DNA of 28,089 nt from Bacteroidales bacterium UBA3856 (GTDB taxonomy: Bacteria > Bacteroidota > Bacteroidia > Bacteroidales > UBA932). The stretch spans positions 9,175-37,263 of the forward strand of contig DGHE01000011.1 in assembly GCA_002392525.1 (NCBI GenBank), written 5' to 3'. The notes below the pieces were generated by a model that worked only from the letters and a program-made list of their open reading frames with translations, made no database searches and had not been told where the DNA came from. Numbering within the stretch: the stretch's first letter is position 1; every line of letters begins with the position of its first letter. The translations under genes and the position numbers were made by a program. This document shows, piece by piece, positions 12,897 through 21,407 of the stretch.

Positions 12897-14480
12897 CTAC
12901 CACGTACGGTCGGTGGGTTGGGCCAGGTAGGCTTCCAATTCTTCGGGGGTACGGGCCGGATATTGGTTGGGGGGCATCCCAATAATGCCAAAGACCTCCT
13001 GGCAGTAGGTATAGCCCAGGGCGTCCAGGATGGCAAACTGGTGATGCAGGCTCTCCTTGAATCGCACGAAGTCACGGTTCTCGCGCGTGCACCACTGGAT
13101 TTCACTCAGGGCACATAGACGCGGCAGAAGCATATACTCTAACTGGTGAGCGGTAGGGATATACTCCGTCCATAAGTTGGCCTGTACACCCAGGATGTGG
13201 CTCTGCTGGAAGGAATCCAGTTCGTCAAACGGCTCATAGCTGTACACTTGCTCCGTGGGAAGGTATCCTCCAATGGCATAGGGCTCTCTGTCTCGCTCCC
13301 GGCTCTGATAGTAGTCCAGGTACAGGAAGGTATAAGGCGACATAATCACGTCGAAGCCGCGGGCCGATGCATCGATTCCACCCTGGGTCCCCTGCCAGGA
13401 CATCACGGTGGCACCGGGTGCCAGCTCCCCTTCCAGAATCTCGTCCCAGCCGATAATCTTGCGGCCCTTCCCTTCCAGAAAAGCCTGCATACGGGCGGTT
13501 ACATAGTTCTGAAGATACTGTTCCTTGGTTCCGTACTCGGTGTCGCGAAGCCCCAGCTGCTTCATTTTGGCCTGACAACGCGGGCAGGAGGCCCAGCGTT
13601 TCTTGGGACACTCGTCTCCTCCGATATGGATATAGGGAGAAGGGAAAACCTCGCAAATCTCTCCCAACACATCCTCCAGGAAACGGAACGTCTCTTCCTT
13701 GCCCACGCACAGCACATCGTCGGAAATGCCCCAGCGGGTCCAGACCTCATAGGGGCCGCCGGTGCAGCCGAGTTCGGGATAAGAAGCCAGGGCGGCCAGC
13801 ATATGGCCGGGAAGGTCGATTTCCGGGACGATGTTGATGCCGCGTTCTGCCGCGTAGGCCACCAGCTCCTTCAACTCTTCCTGCGAATAGAAGCCGCCGT
13901 GGGGAATTCCGTCGGAGTTTCCGTGCTCGGCCTCTATGCAGGAACCGCTGCGCCAGGCACCCACTTCCGTGAGACGGGGGCGGGACTTGATTTCCACGCG
14001 CCAGCCTTGGTCGTCGTTCAGGTGCAGGTGAAGATTGTTCAGTTTGTAAAGGGCCATTACGTCTATGTAGCGCTTTACCTCGGCAACGTCAAAGAAATGA
14101 CGGCAGGGGTCCAGGTGCAGACCGCGGTAGGCAAAGCGAGGGGCATCTTCGATGTGAACGGCGGGGATACGCCACGAAACGCCCTTCTCCCCGTTCCACG
14201 GGAGGGCGGAAGGCGGCAGCATCTGCTTGATCGTAGCCAGGGCATATAGCTCGCCGCTGCGGGATGACGCCGTGATGGTGATGCCGTCTTCCCGGGCATC
14301 AAGGATGTATGCTTCCGGAGCCAGGGAATCATCGCGGACGAAGCAGATTTCGGACACCGGAGCCGTCCCCTCCAGCCGGGTCAGGTGCGCTGGCTGGGGG
14401 ACGATATGCGGTTCTTCTACAGGAGCCTGCGTGCAGGCTGCGGCTAATAGAGGAACTATAGGGAGAAGGTGTAGTTTCAT
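12897..14480 (-). CDS. GH20 beta-N-acetylhexosaminidase, lipoprotein
   Basis: GH20 enzymes remove terminal beta-linked GlcNAc or GalNAc by substrate-assisted catalysis. The 527-residue product has a lipoprotein signal (MKLHLLPIVPLLAAAC), a small N-terminal GH20b-type domain (to about 115), and a TIM-barrel domain starting at RFAYRGLHLDPCRHFF. It shows LNNLHLHLNDDQGW, VPEIDLPGH and the catalytic Asp-Glu pair in HIGGDECPKKRW (D289, E290). A W-containing loop (GWDEIL) and LGVQANLWTE complete the family pattern. Length is normal. The ATG at 14480 lies 5 bp after the stop of the multimodular GH16 gene, so this is the last gene of the PUL transcript. The lipid anchor places it in the outer or inner membrane, facing either periplasm or surface. 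Confidence 0.96.
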   Translation of the reverse strand: MKLHLLPIVPLLAAACTQAPVEEPHIVPQPAHLTRLEGTAPVSEICFVRDDSLAPEAYILDAREDGITITASSRSGELYALATIKQMLPPSALPWNGEKGVSWRIPAVHIEDAPRFAYRGLHLDPCRHFFDVAEVKRYIDVMALYKLNNLHLHLNDDQGWRVEIKSRPRLTEVGAWRSGSCIEAEHGNSDGIPHGGFYSQEELKELVAYAAERGINIVPEIDLPGHMLAALASYPELGCTGGPYEVWTRWGISDDVLCVGKEETFRFLEDVLGEICEVFPSPYIHIGGDECPKKRWASCPRCQAKMKQLGLRDTEYGTKEQYLQNYVTARMQAFLEGKGRKIIGWDEILEGELAPGATVMSWQGTQGGIDASARGFDVIMSPYTFLYLDYYQSRERDREPYAIGGYLPTEQVYSYEPFDELDSFQQSHILGVQANLWTEYIPTAHQLEYMLLPRLCALSEIQWCTRENRDFVRFKESLHHQFAILDALGYTYCQEVFGIIGMPPNQYPARTPEELEAYLAQPTDRTW

Positions 14481-14485
14481 ATTAA

Positions 14486-17272
14486 TCAATAACCGGATTG
14501 ATAAACCTTGACGTAATCTACCTCAAACACAGCCGGATTGGGCCAGGAGGCAGCCGGAATGCCGCCCCAGTCTCCTCCGATGGCCAGGTTGAGCAGGATG
14601 TAGTAATCCTGGTCGAATGCCCAATAGGGCAGGTTGTGCTGACCCGGATAAGGGTTCGGAGCGGTGTAGAACAGATTGTCGTCCACGTAGGCCTTGACGT
14701 ACTTGTCAGTCCACACCATAGAATAGGTATGCCAGTCATTCTGGGCCGTGGTGTTAGAACTGAGAGTATAGCTGTCGTGGTAATCTACGTTGCCGGGGTA
14801 GTAAACGAAATCTCCCTCATCTATGGCTTCCTTCGTTGTGTAGTAGCTGTGTGCAGAGAAGTAAGCATTCTTCGGGTCGTCATTCGGTACATACTCTACG
14901 ATATCAAGTTCTCCACCGTCCATACTGGCGTCACGCACATAGGAAGAACCGGACTGGGGCAGCATCCAGAAGGCGCTCCAGCAGCCCTTGGTTGTAGGGA
15001 GCTTGGCTTTCATCTCAATGAGGCCGTGCTTCCAGTGCTGCTTCGTGTACATACGAGCAGATATATAATTCTTACCCTGGTACGGGACATTGTAGCTGTT
15101 GATTTTGAGCGTTCCGTCGCTCACTTCAGCCGTGTTGTAGGTGGTGCCCCCAATCTTGACGGACTGGTTGACGTAATACTGAATTTCGTTATTCCCCCAA
15201 CCGGTACCACCCGTCTGGAAGACCCAGCCATTACTTCCGGTATTGACAGAACTTCCTTCGAATTCATCCTGCCAGGTTGGAGAATAGGCGGCACGGATTT
15301 CGGCCGGCGTCATACTGTCGAAAGGATCTATGCCACCGGAGCTGGGATTATACTCTACAGCAACGTAGTAGAGATAGATGGCTCCATTTACCGTAGAGGA
15401 AACGGAAATCTCAATGGTACCGGACGCACTGCCAGTGAATTCGGCTTCATAATCCCCATCTCCGTGTGCCACGGGGGTGCCAAAGGCGATACCACCCACT
15501 TTACAACTGACGGTGAGGCTGCTGCCGTCCGTAATACCGGAGTTGTAGCCCAGGGTAACTTTCGTTATTTCTCCGGGGAAGGAGGAAGAGGTCATTTTAA
15601 AGGAAGAAACCGTCATACCGCCCGTCCCCAGCTGGATACCGTGGCGCCAACCGGATTCTGCCTGAGTTCCAGCCCATTCGAAGTAGCCTGCGTCGGTCAG
15701 ATTCCAAGAAGCGCCGTCCAGGGTTGCAGGATGGGTGAGCTGCTCATAGTAATAGCCATCTTCCCATCCGCCCCAGTCTTTGACAGGGCCGACACCCCAG
15801 TCACCGTTGGCATAAGTATGCCAATACGGGCAAGCCGGTCCGGAATCTGCACCGCCACCGGAGTTGGGATCATACTCTACGGCAACGTAGTAGAGATAAA
15901 TGGCTCCTTTTGCCGTGGAAGAAACTGAAATCTCAATGTTGCCGGAAGCACTGCCGGTGAATTCGGCTTCATAATCCCCGTCTCCGTGTGCCACGGGGGA
16001 ACCAAAGTCAAAACCACCTACCTTACAGCTGACGGTGAGACTGCTGCCGTCCGTAATACCGGAGTTGTAGCCCAGGGTAACTTTCGTTATTTCTCCGGGG
16101 AAGGAGGAGGAGGTCAGTTTAAAGGAGTAGACAGTCATACCACCCGTCCCTAGCTGGATGCCGTGACGCCAGCCGGATTCTGCCTGAGTTCCAGCCCATT
16201 CGAAATAACCTGCGTCGGTCAGGTCCCAAGTAGCGCCGTCAAGGGTGACGGGGTGAGTGAGTTGCTCGTAGTAATAGCCATCTTCCCATCCGCCCCAGTC
16301 TTTGACAGGGCCAATACCCCAGTCGCCGTTGGCAAAGGTATGCCAGTACGGGCTGGCGGGGCCACTGCTCTTCGGTGTACGGGTGGCATTGGGACTTGCG
16401 AGGTCCACGACAAGGGGCCTGATTCGGCCACGGTTGAAGGGAACGTTATTGAGCGGAATGACATAGGTGGCGCCGGTGGTCTCCACGGTCACGGTGCCGG
16501 ACCAGGTGCCAGGTGCGAGGCTCATATTCACATCGATTGCCGCTGCTTTGTTAGCACCCACGGTAGCGGGAGTTGCGAGAGTGGCAGTGATGCTCTTTCC
16601 GCTGAGCCCAGTGATGGTCGGGAGGTTTTCCTCGCTCACTCCGGTAATATCGGCCGTGAAATCTCCAGCAATGTCGGAGTCGGAGGTGAAATTGACGCTC
16701 TGGACCTGTTCGGTACCATATTCCGCATTGGTGGTGAATACCTTAAACTGTGCAATGGAAGCCAGACCCATAAACTGGATCATTCGGTTTTCATTGTTGT
16801 TGAAGCTGGCAGATTCGGTATTCTTGATGGAACCGGTATGCTCAAACGGAGCCGCCACCAAGGGCATTGAGTTTGTCAGTTTTCCATCTTGTGCTGTGGG
16901 AATGGAAAAATGAACGGCATTTTTTGTCGAGCCTTCTTTGTAAGGCGCATAGAAATAGAAGGTCGTCTTATGCGAACTGATGGTTCCCCAGGGTGTACCA
17001 GTATTATTGGTAACCGTGAAGGAGTGCGGGTTGGTTTCCAGATTCACGACGGAAGAACCGCCTGAACTGGCTCTTGAGTTGGTCCATCCAATCATATCTC
17101 CTTCCTGCCAGGCCATATAGTTGTTTTCCATTACGGCCTTTACTCCATCACTCAGGAAGAAGGTAATAGATTCTTCGCCGTTGTCGATAGGCTGTTCCTC
17201 TTTCACGGCGCAGGCTGCCAGGGTACAGGCCGCGGCAGCAACGAAAAGGTATTTGAATAACTTTTTCATCAT
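14486..17272 (-). CDS. multimodular surface GH16 endo-glycanase with two tandem binding modules
   Basis: The 928-residue lipoprotein has lipobox TLAAC followed by an acidic stretch (KEEQPIDNGEE). A fimbrillin-like domain spans about 30-300. Two nearly identical modules of about 165-174 residues begin at S303 and S477 (both SGPA-PYWHT), followed by a GH16 domain from about 655 to the end. The catalytic motif ELDIVE gives nucleophile E788 and acid/base E793 (ExDxxE type), and WSAFWMLP and GGTGWGNNEIQYY are typical GH16_3 features. The tandem modules are likely carbohydrate-binding, because the same module ends the 457-residue lipoprotein upstream. GH16_3 includes laminarinases and mucin O-glycan endo-galactosidases; the substrate is not fixed by sequence. 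A 45-aa peptide gene ends 9 bp before it. Confidence 0.93.
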   Translation of the reverse strand: MMKKLFKYLFVAAAACTLAACAVKEEQPIDNGEESITFFLSDGVKAVMENNYMAWQEGDMIGWTNSRASSGGSSVVNLETNPHSFTVTNNTGTPWGTISSHKTTFYFYAPYKEGSTKNAVHFSIPTAQDGKLTNSMPLVAAPFEHTGSIKNTESASFNNNENRMIQFMGLASIAQFKVFTTNAEYGTEQVQSVNFTSDSDIAGDFTADITGVSEENLPTITGLSGKSITATLATPATVGANKAAAIDVNMSLAPGTWSGTVTVETTGATYVIPLNNVPFNRGRIRPLVVDLASPNATRTPKSSGPASPYWHTFANGDWGIGPVKDWGGWEDGYYYEQLTHPVTLDGATWDLTDAGYFEWAGTQAESGWRHGIQLGTGGMTVYSFKLTSSSFPGEITKVTLGYNSGITDGSSLTVSCKVGGFDFGSPVAHGDGDYEAEFTGSASGNIEISVSSTAKGAIYLYYVAVEYDPNSGGGADSGPACPYWHTYANGDWGVGPVKDWGGWEDGYYYEQLTHPATLDGASWNLTDAGYFEWAGTQAESGWRHGIQLGTGGMTVSSFKMTSSSFPGEITKVTLGYNSGITDGSSLTVSCKVGGIAFGTPVAHGDGDYEAEFTGSASGTIEISVSSTVNGAIYLYYVAVEYNPSSGGIDPFDSMTPAEIRAAYSPTWQDEFEGSSVNTGSNGWVFQTGGTGWGNNEIQYYVNQSVKIGGTTYNTAEVSDGTLKINSYNVPYQGKNYISARMYTKQHWKHGLIEMKAKLPTTKGCWSAFWMLPQSGSSYVRDASMDGGELDIVEYVPNDDPKNAYFSAHSYYTTKEAIDEGDFVYYPGNVDYHDSYTLSSNTTAQNDWHTYSMVWTDKYVKAYVDDNLFYTAPNPYPGQHNLPYWAFDQDYYILLNLAIGGDWGGIPAASWPNPAVFEVDYVKVYQSGY
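15325..16368 (-). repeat. in-gene tandem duplication, 522-bp period
   Basis: Two copies of a 522-bp unit encode the paired modules of the large GH16 protein (first copy about 15847-16368, second about 15325-15846, in the order of translation). The proteins differ at about 16 of 168 positions and the phase is kept exactly (174 codons). This is a recent duplication that can expand or shrink by recombination. Confidence 0.85.
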
Positions 17273-17281
17273 AGTGTCGTT

Positions 17282-17419
17282 TTAGAGGGTATATTCTGAA
17301 TCAAAGCCGAAATACTCAGTGAAGTTCTCCTCGTTGTAGGAAAGCGTTGCGATGGTGCTCTCTGTCCGGAGCTCCAGCAGTTCCACTGTGGGAGGTATAT
17401 ATGCTTTAGTGTCTTTCAT
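17282..17419 (-). CDS. 45-aa micro-protein before the multimodular GH16 gene
   Basis: A 45-codon frame starting MKDTKAYIPPTVELLEL and ending in YFGFDSEYTL lies 9 bp before the GH16 gene and 57 bp after the fimbrillin-like lipoprotein gene. It has no signal peptide and no membrane helix. It shares with the other micro-protein (18862-19002) the pattern Y-x2-PTV-(E/D)-(L/V) followed by ES-x-IA-x-S and an acidic tail. Short peptides of this kind (aromatic/Pro start, then ExxIAxS) are common in Bacteroidetes near fimbrillin-like genes but have no assigned function. Its position between two genes of one transcript suggests it is translated. Confidence 0.7.
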   Translation of the reverse strand: MKDTKAYIPPTVELLELRTESTIATLSYNEENFTEYFGFDSEYTL

Positions 17420-17476
17420 ATTCTTTGTTTTAAATGGTCCCTCCCCGGCAGGAGAGGAACCAATTCATTTACAGAC

Positions 17477-18850
17477 TTAGTCTCTGTATCCCACGTATAT
17501 ATCATAAAGCCATACGGGCATTACATCTGTCGCATGGAAGGTAATGGTTATTTCGCCACTTGCGCTTCCGATAAAGTCGGCTTTAAAGTCTCCTCCAGCA
17601 GTAGTAATTACCCCTGAACCGTAACTCTTTCCACCAACCTTGCAACTAACATCAAAAGAATTATCCGAAGCACCGTTAATAGAGATTTCTGTTATCGTCC
17701 CGGGGATGTCAGAAGTGGAAAGGATATAATCCCGCACGCCGCTACCATAATTTCCTATTTGTAGAAGCTTTGTATTTGTAATAATGAAGTAGCCACCAGT
17801 ATCGTACACGGGGTTGCCGTTATTGATTTGTCTCCAGGTCCACCAGATGCCATCATCCTTCAAGTCATACGGGTTGGTTATGTTCCAATTGAAATAGCTT
17901 GCTTTATCAGAAGTGATACCCCAGTCACCTGCGACAAAATAGTGGTAATATCCCCTATACTCAATAACGCTACGAGTAGCATTCGCACTTCCCAGGTTGA
18001 TATTAATTGTCTTGAACTGGGCACGATTGAAGATGGTGCTCTCGAGGTTATATGAATACTTCGCCACATTGGTACGCACTTCAATGGTACCAGAGAAGGT
18101 GCCCGGGGCGACAACCATATAAACCGGAATGCCGGACTCCTTATTGGGGCTTCCCACCGTTGTGGCCGTGTTCAGGGTAGAGATGACGCTCTTTACAGTA
18201 AGGCCTGACGGAGCGGGAATCGCATTAAGTGCGACGGCTGTGAGGTCTACCGTGAAGTCACCGGCAATATCGGAGGAAGAGGTGAACTTAACGCTTTCCA
18301 CCTTCTCTGTATTGTATGACGCGTTAGTGGTGTAGACATTGAAATGAATCAACGCCCCCAGGTTCAGGAAACTGGCCTGGCCGATGGGCGTGTCCGTGCT
18401 TGCTGCCATTGCCTCAGAAATGACAATGGGCAGGGACACCATAGGCATACAGTCTGCCAGGTTGCTGCCATCCTGATTCCTGGGAATGGAAAGCTCTGCC
18501 TTATCCACCGTCACATAATCGGCCATATAAGCATAGTACGGCGCAAACGCATAGATCTTAGAACCGGCAGGCAGGGCGGCAGTGCTGCTAACCTCGAAGG
18601 TCTTCGGGTTGGCTTCCGTATCAATGGCCGAGTGGCCGGGCTGGTCGGTGAACCAGCCGATGAGGTCTCCTTCGGACCAGGCCATATGGTGGTCGTCCAG
18701 GACAGATTTAACATCGTCACCAACGGTGACCTTATAGGTGAATCCCTCTTCAGAAGTGTTTTCCTCCGGAAGACCTTCTTTGTTCCCACAAGCGGCGACG
18801 GTGAAGGTCATCACCATCGCGAGGAACATATATTTCGCTATCTTTCTCAT
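17477..18850 (-). CDS. fimbrillin-like surface lipoprotein with C-terminal binding module
   Basis: This 457-residue protein begins with a lipoprotein signal ending in TVAAC and an acidic region after the Cys. The N-terminal 290 residues match, feature by feature, the fimbrillin-like domain of the 928-residue GH16 protein: MAWSEGDLIGW against MAWQEGDMIGW, and SSSDIAGDFTVDLT against SDSDIAGDFTADIT. The C-terminal part (about 300-457) is one copy of the module repeated in that enzyme: AGDWGI, FDVSCKVGG, GDFKADFIGSASGEI. It lacks the GH16 domain. It therefore looks like a non-catalytic, surface-exposed binding protein derived from the same ancestor. It follows a 46-aa micro-protein gene by 11 bp. 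Confidence 0.88.
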   Translation of the reverse strand: MRKIAKYMFLAMVMTFTVAACGNKEGLPEENTSEEGFTYKVTVGDDVKSVLDDHHMAWSEGDLIGWFTDQPGHSAIDTEANPKTFEVSSTAALPAGSKIYAFAPYYAYMADYVTVDKAELSIPRNQDGSNLADCMPMVSLPIVISEAMAASTDTPIGQASFLNLGALIHFNVYTTNASYNTEKVESVKFTSSSDIAGDFTVDLTAVALNAIPAPSGLTVKSVISTLNTATTVGSPNKESGIPVYMVVAPGTFSGTIEVRTNVAKYSYNLESTIFNRAQFKTININLGSANATRSVIEYRGYYHYFVAGDWGITSDKASYFNWNITNPYDLKDDGIWWTWRQINNGNPVYDTGGYFIITNTKLLQIGNYGSGVRDYILSTSDIPGTITEISINGASDNSFDVSCKVGGKSYGSGVITTAGGDFKADFIGSASGEITITFHATDVMPVWLYDIYVGYRD

Positions 18851-18861
18851 CGTCTTCCGTA

Positions 18862-19002
18862 TTAAAGATCAACATCCTCGTCGTCATCGGTGATATTCTC
18901 CGTCCGATCATTCGAGTGGAACGACTGAGCGATGGGGCTCTCAATCATAATCTGGATAACATCCACAGTGGGGGTGGTATATTCTAGTTCTAATGTTTTC
19001 AT
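18862..19002 (-). CDS. 46-aa micro-protein before the fimbrillin-like lipoprotein gene
   Basis: A 46-codon frame starting MKTLELEYTTPTVDVIQIM and ending in the acidic tail DDDEDVDL lies 6 bp after the GH16 gene and 11 bp before the lipoprotein gene. It has no signal peptide. It resembles the 45-aa peptide at 17282-17419 in length, in the PTV and ESxIAxS blocks, and in being placed directly before a fimbrillin-like gene. The repeated pairing argues for a real gene. Function unknown; a chaperone-like or translational role for the following protein is only a guess. Confidence 0.7.
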   Translation of the reverse strand: MKTLELEYTTPTVDVIQIMIESPIAQSFHSNDRTENITDDDEDVDL

Positions 19003-19008
19003 AATTCG

Positions 19009-20010
19009 TTATTTTTGAAAAACTCTTACCCAATCAATCTCGTACGAGTCCTCAGTAAAGGTAGCGGCGGGTTCACCGCCCCAACTGCCGCCCACGGCGA
19101 GATTGAGCTTGAGATTAAACACCTGGTCGAACGGCCAGGTGGCAAGATCGACCTCATTGGGCTTGGGATTGGGTACATAGAAATACTCTACCCCGTCCAA
19201 CAGGCCGCGGATGAACTCGTGCGTCCATTCCATCCCGTAGCAGTGCCACTCCTCGGGCTTGTTAATCTTGACCCACTGGCAGTAAGCATACTTGACGTGA
19301 GTCTGCGGATCTACATAGCCGGAGTTCTTGCCTTCGGCCCCTTCCGGGGTGGCATTGTAGCTGTGCGCCGAGAAATAAATCACATCCTTCGGATTGTCCG
19401 GAGGATTGACTACATACTCCATAATATCAATCTCGGCTCCCGTCTTGCTGGGATCCAGCACCCAATAGGGACCGTCCTTGAGCAGCATCCAGAAAGCGGG
19501 CCACATCCCTTTGGACAGAGGCAGTTTGGCGCGCATCTCGATGTAGCCGTGCATCCAGCCCTTGTTGGTGTTCATACGGGTCGAGATGTAGGACTTCCCG
19601 TTGGTGTAGGCCTTGTACTGGTCGGCAATCTTGTAGGCCGTGATCTTCAGCGTGCCGTCACTGGTGAGCGCGGCCGTCTTCTGACCCGTGGCGTCAAAAG
19701 TGCCTGCGGGGCAGTAGTACTGCAGTTCGCCGTTACCCCAGCCGGTGCCGCCGGACTCGAAGTACCAGTCCGAGTAGAGCTGCGTGGCCGAGGTGAACTC
19801 ATCACTCCAGACCAGGTTGTAGCCCGCGGGGGCATAGCCGTCCGTAGGGTTCGTGGAACTGCCGCTGCCGGGCTTTTCCGGATAATAGGGAACATTGCTC
19901 CCCGCGCTCCCTGTTCCGGTTTCCGGATTGTACCAGTACACCGGATCCTTGCCGGAACAGGACGCGAGAATCAAGCAACCACTTAGTATGAAGAAAAGAA
20001 GGTGCTTCAT
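19009..20010 (-). CDS. GH16 endo-glycanase lipoprotein
   Basis: The 333-residue product has a lipoprotein signal (LILASC), a Gly/Ser/Pro linker to about residue 60, and one GH16 domain. It shows GGTGWGNGELQYY, the WPAFWML strand and the catalytic motif EIDIME (nucleophile E193, acid/base E198). The domain ends with the usual IDWVRVFQ strand. Length is normal for a single-domain GH16_3 enzyme. It is an endo-acting enzyme on beta-linked polymers and should sit on the cell surface through its lipid. It lies 11 bp after the glycan-binding lipoprotein gene in the PUL. Its GH16 domain is clearly different from that of the 928-residue protein, so the two may cut different linkages. Confidence 0.95.
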   Translation of the reverse strand: MKHLLFFILSGCLILASCSGKDPVYWYNPETGTGSAGSNVPYYPEKPGSGSSTNPTDGYAPAGYNLVWSDEFTSATQLYSDWYFESGGTGWGNGELQYYCPAGTFDATGQKTAALTSDGTLKITAYKIADQYKAYTNGKSYISTRMNTNKGWMHGYIEMRAKLPLSKGMWPAFWMLLKDGPYWVLDPSKTGAEIDIMEYVVNPPDNPKDVIYFSAHSYNATPEGAEGKNSGYVDPQTHVKYAYCQWVKINKPEEWHCYGMEWTHEFIRGLLDGVEYFYVPNPKPNEVDLATWPFDQVFNLKLNLAVGGSWGGEPAATFTEDSYEIDWVRVFQK

Positions 20011-20021
20011 TGTGCCGGGAT

Positions 20022-21383
20022 TTATTCAGCGACAGGGGTAAGGGATACGGAAACATACTGTCCATTGAAACTCTGGTAGATATCCAGACGCACGGTTCCG
20101 TCCGTATCGATGGACATCACAAGCCATTTGCCGCTTTGGCCGAACCAGTATTCCGGCTCCGTGGAGGCTACCGCTGCATTACCGGCAATTGCCAGCGGGA
20201 AACCACCGTCGGCAAATTGGACTGTAGTGGCACCGCCGTCGGTGATAACGCTCCATTTCTCACTGCCGGTAGCAGTATAATCGACAAGACCGGCATCATT
20301 GTAGATGAAATGGCCGCTCTTAGGATCTTCCCCTTCCTTGACAATCTCGTCCATAGCAAGTTCATATACCAGGGAACCGTTGGCGTTGAAAATGATATAA
20401 TCGTTATTCATATAGGCGGGGAGTTCACCCTCCGATGCCACGGTGAAATATTCCCAGTAATCCTCGCCACCAGGCGTGCCGCCCCACCAGCCCAGTTCGG
20501 AGATCTTGAACTTCTTGCCGGAGAGGGCTGCCTTGGCCTCATCTACGGTGACGTCGGTGTTGATGGACGGATCCGGTGCCACCCAGTCTTCGGGGGCGAG
20601 GGTCACATACAGCCAGTAAGGCTCTTCCTGGACCACATAGTAGTTCAGGGTGACGGAAGTGGCAGTTACATCGGTAATCAGGTACTTGCCATTCTTGGAA
20701 GCTTCGTCGGCCAGGATGCCCGGGAAACCGCCGTTCGAGAACTGAAGGTACTCTTTGTCGCCCTCCTTCACATAGGCCCACTTCTCACTGCCGGTAAACG
20801 AATACTCCACGCCGCCTACGCGGTCGTCATAAATGGTTTTGGTTTCGGCCTGGTTCCACTCGATGACCCCGCCTTTCTTGAAGACGACACGGTCGTCGAA
20901 GAGGTATCCGGGAGCCCTGTCTACAGAATTCCAGCTCTCCTCGCCTTCTCCGCCTTTCCAGCCCAGGAAGTAGGGCCTCCAGGTGTTGGCCATAAGCATA
21001 TTTTCGATGTAGCTCAGATCCGAATCCCAGGAGCCGTTTCCAATGACGAAGTTAAACTCGGCCGGGTCGCTCTGGCCTGCGGCGCCGTAGGCTACCAGCG
21101 TACCGCTGTACGGGCCCTTCGCTTCGAAGGTCTTGGTGACATTGCGGTCTGTGAAAGTCATAGTTTCGTTGTTGGGGTCCTTGACGGTCCAGAAGGGATT
21201 CAGGTTGGCATCCAGGAACTGGAAGACAACCACGCCCGTTTCTGAGTTGGCATTCACCGAGAACATATCGGGAGTGATGACAGGTTTGCCGGCGGGTTCT
21301 TCACCGCCCTTGTTTTTCTCGCCGCAGGCAGCCAGGGCTGCGCACAGGGCGGCGACGGTCATAAGTTTGATGATGCTCTTCAT
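20022..21383 (-). CDS. surface glycan-binding lipoprotein (SusE/SusF position) with internal duplication
   Basis: The 453-residue protein has lipobox LAAC at 17-20 followed by GEKNKGGEEP. A PKD/Ig-like first domain (about 36-110) precedes two related halves of about 150 residues each, carrying WRPYFLGWKGG / FKISELGWWGG, then YSFTGSEKWAYV / YTATGSEKWSVI and FSNGGFPG / FADGGFPL. It lies directly after susD, where glycan-binding surface lipoproteins normally sit, and has no enzyme motif. By position and build it should hold the polymer at the surface for the SusCD pair. The family name cannot be given with certainty. Confidence 0.85.
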   Translation of the reverse strand: MKSIIKLMTVAALCAALAACGEKNKGGEEPAGKPVITPDMFSVNANSETGVVVFQFLDANLNPFWTVKDPNNETMTFTDRNVTKTFEAKGPYSGTLVAYGAAGQSDPAEFNFVIGNGSWDSDLSYIENMLMANTWRPYFLGWKGGEGEESWNSVDRAPGYLFDDRVVFKKGGVIEWNQAETKTIYDDRVGGVEYSFTGSEKWAYVKEGDKEYLQFSNGGFPGILADEASKNGKYLITDVTATSVTLNYYVVQEEPYWLYVTLAPEDWVAPDPSINTDVTVDEAKAALSGKKFKISELGWWGGTPGGEDYWEYFTVASEGELPAYMNNDYIIFNANGSLVYELAMDEIVKEGEDPKSGHFIYNDAGLVDYTATGSEKWSVITDGGATTVQFADGGFPLAIAGNAAVASTEPEYWFGQSGKWLVMSIDTDGTVRLDIYQSFNGQYVSVSLTPVAE

Positions 21384-21407
21384 TGTGGTATATATTTAAT
21401 ATTTGTT

